A stretch of DNA of 64,000 nt from Devosia litorisediminis (GTDB lineage Bacteria > Pseudomonadota > Alphaproteobacteria > Rhizobiales > Devosiaceae), in assembly GCF_018334155.1 (NCBI RefSeq), contig NZ_JAGXTP010000003.1:124001-188000 (forward strand). The letters are read 5' to 3'. The position numbers and the translations under genes were made by a program. This document shows positions 45,701 to 54,839 of the stretch, piece by piece (position 1 is the first letter of the stretch; every line of letters begins with the position of its first letter). Under the pieces are notes generated by a model, which made no database searches, was not told the DNA's origin, and saw nothing but the letters and a program-made list of their open reading frames with translations.

Positions 45701-48244
45701 CTTGATCCGCAGTTTGCCGGCACCGCACTGGTCATGGTGGTCGACAACCGCGTCATCGCCATGCAGGCCGTCAACGTGCCCAAAAAGGGCACCACGGTTG
45801 ACCTCGAGGTCACCGACGATTGGGGCCCCGGCGCCTATGTGACCGCCATTCTCTATCGCCCTGCCGATACGGGCGAAAAGCGCATGCCATCGCGCGCGCT
45901 GGGTCTGGCCTTTGCCGATGTCGAGCCGGGCGACCGCAAGCTGGACGTGTCACTGGACGCCCCGCAGACCACCCTGCCCCGCCAGAGTTTTACCACCGGG
46001 ATTGCCCTGGGCAATCTGGCCGCTGGCCAGACCGCCTATGTCGCTGTCGCCGCCGTCGATCTGGGCATTTTGAACCTGACCAATTTCAAGACCCCAAGCC
46101 CCGACGATTGGTATTTTGGCCAGCGTCAGCTGGGCATGGATATTCGCGATCTTTATGGCTCACTGATCGATCCGACCCAGGGCATGGCCGGCGCCATGCG
46201 CTCAGGCGGCGATGGTGGCGCGGCGCGCCTTGGCAACCCGCCCCCCATCTCGGTGCTCGTTGCGCTGCATTCGGGCATTGTCGAGCTCGATAGCGATGGC
46301 AAGGCCAGCGTCACCTTCGACATGCCGGACTTTTCCGGCACGGTCCGCGTCATGGCCATGGCCTGGACCGACACCGCCGTGGGCCATGCCCAGGCCGATG
46401 TGATCGTGCGTGATCCTGTCGTTGTCACCCTGAGCCCACCGCGCTTCCTGCGCGTCGATGACGCCTCGCGGCTTCTGGTCGAGATCAACAATATCGATGG
46501 CGCCGCCGGTGCCTATGGCGTCAGCCTGTCGACCGGCACCGGCATCAACACCACGGCGCAAGACACCGAAGTCACCCTCGATAAAGGCGCGCGCACCACC
46601 CTGGAGCTTGGGCTGACCGGCGCCGCCATTGGCGACTGGCCACTCGCGCTGACCATCACCGAACCCGATGGCAGTACCCAGACCAAGGAGCTGACGCTGG
46701 GCGTGCGTCCGATCAGCGCGCCGCAGACCAGCAGTACACTGCTGCCCATCGACGCCAATGCCAGCGTCACCGTCGATGACAGTTTCTTTGCCAGCTACAT
46801 GGCCAATACCGGCGCCATGACTCTGGCTATTGGCCCGCTGGCCCGGCTCGACGTGCCCGGCCTGCTGCTCGCGCTGGACCGCTACCCGTATGGCTGCGCT
46901 GAACAGGTCACCAGCCGCGCTTTGCCGCTGCTCTATCTCAACGATGTCGCCAGGTTGATCGGCACAGCCGGTAACGAAGACCTCAACAACACGGTCACCG
47001 TCGCCATTGCCAATCTGCTCTCCAAGCAGAATTCAGGCGGCGGCTTTGGCCTGTGGGGTCCGTTTGATGGCGGTGATGGCTGGCTTGATGCCTTTGTCAC
47101 CGACTTCCTGCTGCGCGCGCAGGCGGCGGGCTATGCCGTGCCCGAACAGGCCATGAGCCGGGCGTTGGACAACCTCTCCAACCAGCTCGCCTATGCCAGC
47201 GATTTCGACAATGGCGGCGAAGACGTGGCCTATGCGTTGTATAATCTGGCCCGTGCGGGACGCGTCAGCATGGGCGATCTGCGCTATTATCTCGAAGCGC
47301 GCCTGGATGCCTTTGGCTCGCCACTGGCACAGGCCCAGCTCGGTGCTGCTCTGGCGCTTTATGGTGATCAGACCCGTGCTGCAACCGCCTTCGCCGCAGC
47401 CCTCGACAGCCTGAACGCCAGCGGGTCGAGCACCGGCTATCGCGCTGACTATGGCAGCCGCCTACGCGATACTGCGGGCGTATTGGCGCTTGCCGCCGAG
47501 TTCAAACCAGCCGGTTTTGACCTCGACACGCTGGCCAATCAGCTCGCCAAGCTGCGCGATCGCGCCCAGTACACCTCAACCCAGGACGATAGCTGGACAC
47601 TGCTGGCTGCAGCGGCGCTGGGCGAAGCCACCACCGATGGCACCATCACCATCAATGGCCAAACCCTGACCGGATCGGTCTATCGCCGCTTCGAGCAATT
47701 GGGGTTCACCCCGCTCGAGATCGCCAATCAGGCCGACACACCAACCCAGGCCAAGGTCAGCGTTACCGGCTATCCGGCCAACCAGCCCGACGCTGCCAGC
47801 AATGGCTTTATCCTGCAGCGCGAATATTTCCTGCCCGATGGCACCCCCATCGATCCGCAGGCAGAACCCATCGCCCAGAATGAACGGCTGGTCGTGGTGC
47901 TGACCGCCTGGCCCGACAATCTGGGCTCGGGACAATATGTACTGGCCGATCCACTGCCCGCCGGGTTCGAAATCGAGAATGCCAATCTGTCGGCCGGTGG
48001 TGTCGCCGACTTCAACTGGTTGCAGCTCGACAATCCCGTCCATATCGAGGCAAGGACCGATCAGTATGTTGCCGCCTTCCGCTATTATTCGGACCCCGGC
48101 AGCTTCGCCACTGCCTATCTGGTGCGCGCAGTCTCCCCCGGCAGTTTCACCCAGCCTGGCGCGACGGTCGAGGATATGTACCGCCCGCAGTTCCGGGCCA
48201 ATACGGATGCGGGCACCATTGAGGTCACTGCCACAGGCCCATGA
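42755..48244 (+). CDS. Bacterial alpha-2-macroglobulin with N-terminal PAN/Apple domain
   Basis: 1829 residues, GGGAGGG before the ATG. A signal peptide ends in AQAQA before ADPK, with no lipobox Cys, so the mature protein is probably periplasmic and soluble rather than a lipoprotein like the E. coli one. A Cys-rich PAN/Apple domain (about 30-95; DACSASCADDRICQAF) and a TPR-like region (about 130-220) precede the macroglobulin and bait modules. The thioester motif GCAEQ is intact at Cys1381/Gln1384, inside the helical thioester domain, and a receptor-binding-like C-terminus follows. It should trap proteases that breach the outer membrane. Overlap with pbpC (ATGA) fits the known partnership in cell-envelope defence and repair. 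Confidence 0.95.
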   Translation: MRHGLGVIRFMGAALILALGMAQAQAADPKITLLQDSDLPGYDYAILKNTDLDACSASCADDRICQAFTFNQKSNWCFLKGAVGEPTAFKGAVSGTIEHAPSPAALSAIRQSEIPFPAQDLIDAARRFANELPQTDAPPPKVGYADLVADGDAASAAQNPAGAITAYRQALAINPNAAHVWQALAIATLTRAEAVAGADNDNSGDLARTAVSAALNAFLRAEETDARALALRALANGMEYGGRWREVIATYRLSQQLWPSDDVAAHLQDVVAQHGFRVVNHVVDAEAAAPRICAVFSDPLGSTDLSAYVVVANAPQTSVETEADQICVEGVSHGSRYAIKLRAGLPSADGETLGKEVDLDIYVPDRSPFVGFANNAYVMPAGLGGGLPITSINADTAELQIYRIGDRGVAAAVRDGIFQGNLTDYGAQDIADRVGQQVWSGEIDLARGQANILTTTAIPVADALGNMEPGAYVVTARIKGEVDDEYWSEKATQWFIITDLGLTSIAGDDGVHAFVRGLTDAQPVANATVRLIAVNNDVLGQATTDETGRARFAPGLARGTGGAAPQLLVAETTDGDYAFLDLSKPAFDLTDRGVEGRPSPGPLDLFATTERGVYRPGETVFLTALLRDDRAAAVSGLPLTMEVERPDGVVASTQLLSDQGAGGYFTALPMVEGAMRGSWTLRLYSDPNADALASTSFLVEDFEPERLAFVLSTTDQAPLVTDEVTEISVAAKYLYGATAPDLDIEADAVIRPVKTLEGFPGYTFGRLDDTMETTREPLGVVGTTDQSGHAVAEVVLPAVQTTTRPLQAQILLRLVDTNGRTIERSLSRPVMADTDRIGIKPVFADPSGLSSGSEAQFDIIAVSPQGETVAKTGLNWTLSRLETTYQWYRNGSAWQWEPITTTRTVASGTLDTPQDGPATIGANVDWGRYQIEVTSTAPGATSSSYDFYAGYYYADAGSDTPDTLQVALDKPAYRVGETARLKLDPQFAGTALVMVVDNRVIAMQAVNVPKKGTTVDLEVTDDWGPGAYVTAILYRPADTGEKRMPSRALGLAFADVEPGDRKLDVSLDAPQTTLPRQSFTTGIALGNLAAGQTAYVAVAAVDLGILNLTNFKTPSPDDWYFGQRQLGMDIRDLYGSLIDPTQGMAGAMRSGGDGGAARLGNPPPISVLVALHSGIVELDSDGKASVTFDMPDFSGTVRVMAMAWTDTAVGHAQADVIVRDPVVVTLSPPRFLRVDDASRLLVEINNIDGAAGAYGVSLSTGTGINTTAQDTEVTLDKGARTTLELGLTGAAIGDWPLALTITEPDGSTQTKELTLGVRPISAPQTSSTLLPIDANASVTVDDSFFASYMANTGAMTLAIGPLARLDVPGLLLALDRYPYGCAEQVTSRALPLLYLNDVARLIGTAGNEDLNNTVTVAIANLLSKQNSGGGFGLWGPFDGGDGWLDAFVTDFLLRAQAAGYAVPEQAMSRALDNLSNQLAYASDFDNGGEDVAYALYNLARAGRVSMGDLRYYLEARLDAFGSPLAQAQLGAALALYGDQTRAATAFAAALDSLNASGSSTGYRADYGSRLRDTAGVLALAAEFKPAGFDLDTLANQLAKLRDRAQYTSTQDDSWTLLAAAALGEATTDGTITINGQTLTGSVYRRFEQLGFTPLEIANQADTPTQAKVSVTGYPANQPDAASNGFILQREYFLPDGTPIDPQAEPIAQNERLVVVLTAWPDNLGSGQYVLADPLPAGFEIENANLSAGGVADFNWLQLDNPVHIEARTDQYVAAFRYYSDPGSFATAYLVRAVSPGSFTQPGATVEDMYRPQFRANTDAGTIEVTATGP

Positions 48245-50370
48245 AAGCGCCCGCGCCAATAGCTGAACCAGCGCCACCGCCCCCCTGGGTGCGGTGGGTC
48301 ACGGCCATCGGCTTCGGCCTGTTTGTGCTTGGCTGCGCCGCCACGATCCAGCTGAGCGCCAGCATTGCCGAAATCACCCGGACCCTGCCGGCAACGCCCG
48401 ACCCCGCGACACTGACGGTGTCGGCTGAGGTGACCGATCGCGACGGGCTGCTGCTGCGCCCCTTCACCACTGGAGATGGTCGCTGGCGCCTGCCGACCGG
48501 TCGCGACGCGGTCGATCCACGGTTTCTCGACATGCTCATTGCCTATGAGGATCGCAGCTTTGCCGACCATGACGGCATCGCCTGGTCCTCCATGCTGCGC
48601 GCGGCGACCCAGTTTGTCAGCGCCGGTGGGCGCGTGGTGTCGGGTGGCTCCACCCTGACCATGCAGGTCGCCCGGCTGATCGAGGGCGAACCCACACGCA
48701 ATGCCTGGGGCAAGCTACGCCAGATGGTGCATGCGCGCCAGCTTGAGCACGATCTGAGCAAGGACCAGATCCTTGATCTCTACCTGACGCTGGCGCCCTA
48801 TGGCGGCAATATCGAAGGCATCCGGGCCGCCAGCCTGGCCTATTTCGGCAAGGAACCGAGCCGGCTGACCACCGCGCAGGCAGCCCTGTTGGTGGCTCTG
48901 CCACAATCACCCGAAGCCCGGCGCCCCGACCGCAATCGCGATGCCGCCCGCGCTGGACGCGACAAGGTGCTCGACCGGCTGGTGGCTTTGGGCGCCCTGC
49001 CTGCCGAGGAAGCCCGCGCTGCCAAACACGAACCTGTTCCCGACGCCCGCCGCGAATTTCCCATGCTGGCCGCCCATCTGGCCCAGCAGGCCGTCAGCGC
49101 CCAGCCTGATGCCCGCACCATTACCCTGACCGTCGACAAACGCCTGCAGGATGCCCTTGAACGTCTGGCTGCGGCCCGCGCCAGGCTGATCGACCCCAAT
49201 GTCTCGGTCGCCATTATTGCCGCCGATATCGAGAGTGGCGAAATCCTCGCCTCGATCGGCTCGGCCGGCCTGTTCGACACACTCAGCGATGGCTATGTCG
49301 ACATGACCACCGCCATCCGCTCACCCGGTTCCACCCTCAAACCATTGATTTACGGGCTGGCATTTGAACAGGGACTGGCTCACCCACAAAGCCTGATCGA
49401 GGATCGCCCCACCACCTTTGGCGGCTATGTGCCGGTCAATTTCGATGGCTTTAACCGGGGCACCGTCACCATTCACGACGCGCTGACCCAATCGCTCAAT
49501 ATCCCCGCCGTGGTGGTGCTCGATGCGGTCGGCCCGGCGCGACTGGTCTCGCGTCTGCGCCGCGCCTATGCCGATCCGCGCCTGCCCAGCGATACAGCGC
49601 CCAGTCTTGCCGTCGGCCTGGGTGGCGTGGGGATCACCCTGCGCGATCTGGTGTCAGTCTATGCCGCCATCGCCCATGGCGGCGACGCCGTCGCCTTGAA
49701 CGATGGTATTACGCACCCAACCGCCGAGGGGCTCAGCGCGCCCATTCTGGACCCGGTCAGCGCATGGTATGTCGCCGATATTCTGGCCGATGTGCCGCCA
49801 CCGCTCAACGGATCGCCCGGCCGCATCGCCTACAAGACCGGTACCTCCTATGGCTATCGCGATGCCTGGGCCATCGGCTTTGACGGCAAGACCGTGATCG
49901 GGGTCTGGGCTGGTCGCCCCGATGGCGCGCCCGTGCCGGGCTTGTCGGGCATTACCGGCGCCGCCCCAATCCTGTTTGAGGCCTTTGATCGACTGGGCAG
50001 TCGCCGTGCGCCACTGCCACGCGCGCCTCAGGGCGCCATTCTGGCCAGTACCACCGAACTGCCCAGCCCGCTGCAGCGCTTCCGCCACCCCGATGCGGGT
50101 CTGGTGGCCCGCGATGCGGCGCCCGAAATCGCCTTTCCCGGCGACGGCATCACGGTGGACCTCAGAGCCGGCGGTGACGCTTTGGACCCGCTCATGGTCA
50201 AGGTTCGCAACGGCGTGCCGCCCTTCACCTTCTTTGCCAACGGCACCCCGTTTGGCCGGCCCGATTTTGCCCGTCAGGCCAGTTGGCCCCCCGATGGCCC
50301 CGGCTATGTCACCCTGTCGGTGGTCGATGCCGAGGGGCGCGGCGACAGCGTCAACGTCCTGCTCAACTGA
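48241..50370 (+). CDS. pbpC: Penicillin-binding protein 1C
   Basis: 709 residues. One membrane anchor (about 22-42) is followed by a GT51 glycosyltransferase (AYEDRSFADHDGIAW with the catalytic Glu; GGSTLTMQVARLIEG), then a transpeptidase domain with SPGSTLKPLIYG (active Ser in SxxK) and KTGTSYGYRDAWAIGFDGK. A C-terminal biPBP_C-type domain of about 90 residues follows. It makes and cross-links peptidoglycan. It is translationally coupled to the alpha-2-macroglobulin, the usual arrangement, suggesting repair of breached wall sites guarded by the protease trap. Confidence 0.97.
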   Translation: MKAPAPIAEPAPPPPWVRWVTAIGFGLFVLGCAATIQLSASIAEITRTLPATPDPATLTVSAEVTDRDGLLLRPFTTGDGRWRLPTGRDAVDPRFLDMLIAYEDRSFADHDGIAWSSMLRAATQFVSAGGRVVSGGSTLTMQVARLIEGEPTRNAWGKLRQMVHARQLEHDLSKDQILDLYLTLAPYGGNIEGIRAASLAYFGKEPSRLTTAQAALLVALPQSPEARRPDRNRDAARAGRDKVLDRLVALGALPAEEARAAKHEPVPDARREFPMLAAHLAQQAVSAQPDARTITLTVDKRLQDALERLAAARARLIDPNVSVAIIAADIESGEILASIGSAGLFDTLSDGYVDMTTAIRSPGSTLKPLIYGLAFEQGLAHPQSLIEDRPTTFGGYVPVNFDGFNRGTVTIHDALTQSLNIPAVVVLDAVGPARLVSRLRRAYADPRLPSDTAPSLAVGLGGVGITLRDLVSVYAAIAHGGDAVALNDGITHPTAEGLSAPILDPVSAWYVADILADVPPPLNGSPGRIAYKTGTSYGYRDAWAIGFDGKTVIGVWAGRPDGAPVPGLSGITGAAPILFEAFDRLGSRRAPLPRAPQGAILASTTELPSPLQRFRHPDAGLVARDAAPEIAFPGDGITVDLRAGGDALDPLMVKVRNGVPPFTFFANGTPFGRPDFARQASWPPDGPGYVTLSVVDAEGRGDSVNVLLN

Positions 50371-50442
50371 AGCCGCTCACCGCTCGATCACAAGTGCGCG
50401 AGTGCGCCTTCGGCCAATAAATCGAAGACGGAACTTAATCAA

Positions 50443-50455
50443 ATTGGTAACCAAT
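50443..50455. promoter_or_regulatory. 13-base palindrome upstream of the transducer pair
   Basis: ATTGGT-A-ACCAAT, perfectly symmetric, 59 bases before the start of the small exported protein gene. It lies in the AT-richest stretch of the region, where the promoter must be. Candidate operator; the regulator is unknown. Confidence 0.35.
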
Positions 50456-50513
50456 CTCGTTCATTGTTGGCTAAAGAAATCAATCAATTAGCCGCCAGCA
50501 GGGGAGGGGGAGG

Positions 50514-50831
50514 ATGAGCCATATGCGCCAGTTTGCGCCTGCCCTGATCTTTTCGACCGTCTCGTTCGTGCTGATCGCCGCCTTCATGCTGGCGCCGCAG
50601 GCCAAGGGAGAGATGGCCGTGGCCTTCCCGCCCTTCACCAGCGAAGAAACCGCCTGGTCGATTGTCCGGCAGGCCGGTGGCTACGCCGTCGGTCCGACCC
50701 AGCTTCCCAACATCGTTGTGGCCTATGCCGGCGATGCTGATTTCCAGCGCCGCGCCAGAGACCTGGGCGCGCTGTTTTTCCTCAATGCTACCGGGCTGTG
50801 TGCTCCGCAACTTGATCGCGAGACAACATGA
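50514..50831 (+). CDS. Small exported protein coupled to a chemoreceptor
   Basis: 105 residues with an N-terminal hydrophobic segment (about 9-27) that may be a signal peptide or anchor, then about 75 residues on the outer side of the membrane ([45 protein letters not shown]) with a single Cys. GGGGAGGGGGAGG precedes the ATG. It overlaps the following transducer by four bases (50828-50831). I do not know a function. Tight coupling suggests it is a periplasmic partner or ligand-sensing subunit of that receptor; this is inference. Confidence 0.75.
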   Translation: MSHMRQFAPALIFSTVSFVLIAAFMLAPQAKGEMAVAFPPFTSEETAWSIVRQAGGYAVGPTQLPNIVVAYAGDADFQRRARDLGALFFLNATGLCAPQLDRETT

Positions 50832-52627
50832 CACTTGATACCATTCGCAGTCGCGCCACGATCCTGGTCGCGGGCCTGTCAGCCTCCATGGCCGCTATCG
50901 CGGTGATCATCGAATTGCTGTTTCAGGGTGGCCTGGGACTGGGCAGCCTGCTGGGCGGGCTGGGCTTTGCGGGCCTGGCCGTAACCTATCTGGCCAGTCG
51001 CCAGTCAGCGGCTTTCCGCTATATGGCGGTAGCCGTGATGATGGCCGAAGTGATGGCCATGCTGATCTCGGCGCGCGGACAGCCGCTGCAGACGGACATC
51101 CACATGGCGTTCTTTGCCGGTCTGGCCGTTTGCGCCCTGCTCTATGATGCCAAGGCGATCATTCTGGGCGCCGCCCTGGTGGCCGTGCATCATCTGGTGC
51201 TGGGCATGACGCTGGACAATCTGATCTTTTACGGCGGCGGCGGCTTTGGTCGTGTGCTGCTGCATGCGGTCATCCTGATCGTCGAGACGGTTGGTCTGGT
51301 CTGGATGACCATCAACACCCATCACCTGCTCAATATTTCCCAAGAGCGCTCCGAACAGGCCGAAACCAGCGCTCAGGAAGCCGAACTGCTGGCCACCGAG
51401 GTCGAGGAGGCAACCGCGGCCCGTCGTCAGGAACGTCAGTCGATGATGGAGCAGCTCTCCACCGACTTTAACCGTGTCGTTGATGCGGCCAGCAAGGGCG
51501 ACTTTTCGGCCCGTATCGAAACCAGCTATGCCGACCCCGAACTGGCCAATCTGGCCAGCTCGATCAACGGCCTGATCGGCACGGTCGGCGACAGCCTGGG
51601 CGAAACCGCCCGCGTGCTGTCGAGCCTGGCCAATACCGATCTGCGCGCCCGCATGACGGGAAAGTATGAAGGTGCCTTCGCCCAGCTGCAAAACGACACC
51701 AACGCCCTGGCCGATACGCTGACCACCATCATGCATTCGCTGCGCACCGCCATTACCAGCATGCGCGCTGCCACCAGCGAGATCGTGGTGGGCACCAATG
51801 ATCTGAGCGAGCGCACCACCAAACAGGCCGCGACCATTGAAGAGACTACCGCAGCCATCGAACAGCTGGCCGCCACCGTGCTTGAAAACGCCGATCGCGC
51901 CCGCGACGCCAATGCCAACGCCCAGAAGGTGCGCTCGGTCGGCGAAGAGGGCGGCGATGTGATGGCGCGCGCCAATGAGGCGATGTCACGCATCACCCAG
52001 TCCTCCGCCAAGATCTCCAACATCATCGGCCTGATCGACGACATTGCCTTCCAGACCAATCTGTTGGCGCTCAATGCCTCGGTTGAAGCTGCCCGCGCCG
52101 GCGATGCCGGTCAGGGCTTTGCTGTGGTGGCGGTCGAAGTGCGCCGCCTGGCCCAGTCGGCCGCCAAGGCATCATCGGACGTCAAGACACTGGTCGACGC
52201 CTCGGCCGGCGAAGTGGGCGAAGGCACCAAGCTGGTGGCCGAAGCGGCAACCAAGCTCGAAACCATGATGGACGCCGCCCGCGCCAATAATGAGCTGATG
52301 GAGGGCATTGCCCGCAACAGCCGCGAGCAGGCCTCGGCCATTGAAGAAGTCTCCGGCGCCGTGCGGCAGGTCGATCAGATGACCCAGCACAATGCGGCAC
52401 TGGTGGAACAAACCAATGCGGCCATCACCCAGACCGAACATCAGGCGAGCGAAATCGATCGCATCGTTGAAGTGTTCAAGCTCGACGGCGCACCAGCCGG
52501 CAGGCCCGCGGCCAAATCCGCCGGCAAGGCGCTGCCCGTCCGGGACGTCCAGCAATTGCGCAAGGCCGCGACCGGGTTTGCCAGCCAGGGCAATGCCGCC
52601 ATTGCCAAGGACTGGGCCGAATTCTAG
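50828..52627 (+). CDS. Methyl-accepting chemotaxis protein with multi-pass membrane sensor
   Basis: 599 residues. In place of a periplasmic domain there are about six closely spaced membrane segments (about 10-165) with conserved-looking charged and His positions ([53 protein letters not shown]). A HAMP-like linker ([12 protein letters not shown]), a second HAMP-like block and the signalling domain ([21 protein letters not shown]) follow. The C-terminus DWAEF is a candidate CheR docking site. It is coupled to the small exported protein before it. A membrane-embedded sensor could detect a lipophilic signal, a gas via bound heme, or the energy state; the His residues make cofactor binding worth testing. 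Confidence 0.95.
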   Translation: MTLDTIRSRATILVAGLSASMAAIAVIIELLFQGGLGLGSLLGGLGFAGLAVTYLASRQSAAFRYMAVAVMMAEVMAMLISARGQPLQTDIHMAFFAGLAVCALLYDAKAIILGAALVAVHHLVLGMTLDNLIFYGGGGFGRVLLHAVILIVETVGLVWMTINTHHLLNISQERSEQAETSAQEAELLATEVEEATAARRQERQSMMEQLSTDFNRVVDAASKGDFSARIETSYADPELANLASSINGLIGTVGDSLGETARVLSSLANTDLRARMTGKYEGAFAQLQNDTNALADTLTTIMHSLRTAITSMRAATSEIVVGTNDLSERTTKQAATIEETTAAIEQLAATVLENADRARDANANAQKVRSVGEEGGDVMARANEAMSRITQSSAKISNIIGLIDDIAFQTNLLALNASVEAARAGDAGQGFAVVAVEVRRLAQSAAKASSDVKTLVDASAGEVGEGTKLVAEAATKLETMMDAARANNELMEGIARNSREQASAIEEVSGAVRQVDQMTQHNAALVEQTNAAITQTEHQASEIDRIVEVFKLDGAPAGRPAAKSAGKALPVRDVQQLRKAATGFASQGNAAIAKDWAEF

Positions 52628-52651
52628 CCCGCGCTTTACGCACGTCCTGTC

Positions 52652-52675
52652 AGGGCCGGTCAGCAGACCGGCCCT
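52652..52675. terminator. Bidirectional terminator between the transducer and rnk
   Basis: AGGGCCGGTC-AGCA-GACCGGCCCT, a perfect 10-base stem with a tetraloop, followed by TCTTGT on the plus strand. It lies between two convergent stop codons. Confidence 0.7.
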
Positions 52676-52687
52676 TCTTGTATCTGG

Positions 52688-53089
52688 CTAGATGGTTTGG
52701 GGTTGTTCCACTGCGGTCACGGTGAGCACATTGGTGCGCCCGTCACGCGCCGTCCAGCTGATCGACTTGCCTGCGCGCATCCCGATCAGCGCTGCCCCGA
52801 CCGGGGTCAGCACAGAAACCTTGCCCGCCGCAATATCGGCATCCACCGGATAGACCAGCGTCACCGACCGCTCCTCGTCGCGCTCGGTAACGTAACGCAC
52901 CCGCGAGCCCATGCGCACGCTGTCAGCCGGCAATTTGGCATCGGGCACCACGCGGGCACGTTCCATCTCGACCAGCAGGCTTTCAGCCGCACTGGCCAGC
53001 GCGGCACTGCCGGCCTCGGCCAGGCCCATCAACTGGCGGTGGTCCCGTTCACAAACGGTAATCTGAGGGCGAAGGGTACGGTTACGCAT
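52688..53089 (-). CDS. rnk: Rnk/GreA-type regulator of nucleoside diphosphate kinase
   Basis: 133 residues from MRNRTLRPQITVCERDHRQL; the longer frame to 53161 has no support. A short coiled-coil N-terminus is followed by the GreA/GreB C-terminal domain (VRMGSRVRYVTERDEERSV; DADIAAGKVSVLTPVGAAL). Rnk proteins bind RNA polymerase through this domain but lack the full coiled coil that gives GreA its cleavage stimulation. GGATC lies eight bases before the ATG. Upstream is a region with two strong hairpins. Confidence 0.9.
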   Translation of the reverse strand: MRNRTLRPQITVCERDHRQLMGLAEAGSAALASAAESLLVEMERARVVPDAKLPADSVRMGSRVRYVTERDEERSVTLVYPVDADIAAGKVSVLTPVGAALIGMRAGKSISWTARDGRTNVLTVTAVEQPQTI

Positions 53090-53190
53090 GGCTTGATCCA
53101 ATTGAAAACGGCCTTGCGCCCCCGCGCCAGACCACGGTGAACCGCGCTGCGAGGGAGCCATCAGGGCCTGTGCTGTGGAGATATATGAAC

Positions 53191-53260
53191 CCCTAAATCC
53201 GTGCCGGCGGGCACCGCCTTGGATTTAGGGCAACAATCCTTCGACGGGATAATCCCGTCG
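53191..53260 (-). promoter_or_regulatory. Double-hairpin element upstream of rnk
   Basis: Within the 319-base gap between metY and rnk. On the minus strand CGACGGGA-N3-TCCCGTCG (53242-53260) is followed by CCCTAAATCC / GGATTTAGGG (53191-53200 with 53221-53230), a perfect 10-base stem with an inner GTGCC/GGCAC hairpin. About 100 bases separate it from the rnk start. It may be a structured 5' leader of rnk or the terminator region of metY; the lack of a T-run argues against simple termination. The rest of the gap shows nothing else I can name. Confidence 0.55.
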
Positions 53261-53408
53261 CGGCGCAGTGTTGGCGTTGTGCAATGAAGCGTTCATGGGA
53301 GCCAAGGTAGGCCTTCGCCATGCCAAGTCAAGCCGCCCACAGGGTTGACCCCGGGGCGGCAAGACAGCGCAGTCAGATCAGCCGGCAGTCGTGCCGCCGG
53401 CCCGACAA

Positions 53409-54683
53409 TTAGCTGACCTTGGCCAGCGCCTGCTCAACGTCGGCGATAATATCGTCGATATGCTCAATACCCACCGAGATGCGCACCAGATCTTCCGAAA
53501 CGCCGGCCGTGGCCAGCTCTTGGGGACCAAGCTGGCGATGGGTGGTCGAAGCTGGATGGCAGGCCAGTGACTTGGCATCGCCGATATTGACCAGACGCAG
53601 GATCATTTCGAGCGCATCGATGAACTGGCCGCCCGCAACCGAGCCGCCCTTGATGCCGAAGCTGACAATGCCCGAGGCTTTGCCCTTGGTGATCTTTTTG
53701 GCAGTCTCGTGATACTTGCTGTCTTCCAGCGCGGCATAGTTCACCCAGCTCACCTTGGGGTGCGCCTTGAGATACTGCGCCAGAGCCATGGCGTTTTCGC
53801 AGTGTCGATCCATGCGCAGGCCCAGCGTTTCCAGACCCATCAGGAACAGGAACGCATTATGCGGCGACAGCGCCGCGCCGGTATTGCGCAGCGGCACCAC
53901 GCGGCAGCGACCGATATAGGCCGCAGCGCCCAGCGCCTCGGTATAGACCACACCGTGATAGGAAGGATCGGGTTCGTTCAGGATCTTGAACCGGTCCTTG
54001 TTCTTGACCCAGTCGAACTTGCCGCTGTCGACGATGATGCCGCCGATCGAATTGCCATGGCCGCCAATATATTTGGTCAGCGCATGCACCACGATATCGG
54101 CACCAAATTCGAACGGCTTGCACAGATAGGGTGTCGCCACGGTGTTATCGACGATCAGCGGCACGCCATGCTTGTGCGCGATATCGGCCAGACGCTGGAT
54201 ATCCACCACATTGCCGGCCGGATTGCCGATCGACTCGCAGAACACGGCCTTGGTGTTCTCGTCGATCAGCGCGTCGATACCGTCAAAATCGCCTTGATCG
54301 GCCAGACGCACATCAATGCCCTGACGCGGAAACGAGTGCATGAACAGGTTATAGGTGCCGCCATAGAGCTGGCTGACCGAAACGATATTGTCACCGACGC
54401 CGGCAATCGCCTGAATGGCATAAGTGATGGCGGCCATGCCCGAGGCCACGCACAGACCGGCAATGCCGCCCTCCATTTCCGCGACGCGCTGTTCCAGCAC
54501 GGCGGTCGTGGGGTTCATGATGCGGGTATAGATATTGCCCGGCACGGCCAGGTTGAACAGGTCGGCACCATGCTGGGTGTCGTCAAACGTATAGGAGGTG
54601 GTCTGGTAGATCGGCACCGCGGCCGCCTTGGTGGTCTCCTCCGACTTATAGCCATGGTGCAGGGCGATTGATTCCAGCTTCAT
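53409..54683 (-). CDS. metY: O-acetylhomoserine aminocarboxypropyltransferase/cysteine synthase-type enzyme
   Basis: 424 residues from MKLESIALHHGYKSEETTKA, preceded by GAGAGAG. This is a Cys/Met-metabolism PLP enzyme: YQTTSYTFDDTQHGADLF at the N-terminus, SQLYGGTYNLF stacking on PLP, VDNTVATPYLCKP and the Schiff-base Lys204 in HALTKYIGGHGNSIGG. SLACHPASTTHRQL near the end is typical. Length and the ALF-type insert fit MetY, which makes homocysteine from O-acetylhomoserine and sulfide. No SAM-II riboswitch pattern was recognised in the leader. It diverges from the LacI operon. Confidence 0.94.
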   Translation of the reverse strand: MKLESIALHHGYKSEETTKAAAVPIYQTTSYTFDDTQHGADLFNLAVPGNIYTRIMNPTTAVLEQRVAEMEGGIAGLCVASGMAAITYAIQAIAGVGDNIVSVSQLYGGTYNLFMHSFPRQGIDVRLADQGDFDGIDALIDENTKAVFCESIGNPAGNVVDIQRLADIAHKHGVPLIVDNTVATPYLCKPFEFGADIVVHALTKYIGGHGNSIGGIIVDSGKFDWVKNKDRFKILNEPDPSYHGVVYTEALGAAAYIGRCRVVPLRNTGAALSPHNAFLFLMGLETLGLRMDRHCENAMALAQYLKAHPKVSWVNYAALEDSKYHETAKKITKGKASGIVSFGIKGGSVAGGQFIDALEMILRLVNIGDAKSLACHPASTTHRQLGPQELATAGVSEDLVRISVGIEHIDDIIADVEQALAKVS

Positions 54684-54809
54684 GATTTTCTCTCTCGCAA
54701 GTTGGATTCTGTTGTCCGGGCGCACAGTTAGCATTCCTTGACCCGATTGGGCAGTCGCCAGCGCAGGCTTTCTGCGTTCTGCCCCACCGCCTGAGCCTTC
54801 CAAAACGTC

Positions 54810-54839
54810 TTGACTCGATCCGGCACGATTTCGTATGAC
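54810..54839 (+). promoter_or_regulatory. Promoter of the lacI-sugar operon
   Basis: TTGACT and TATGAC separated by 18 bases. The -10 hexamer overlaps the first operator copy by five bases, so repressor binding would directly block RNA polymerase. Confidence 0.6.
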
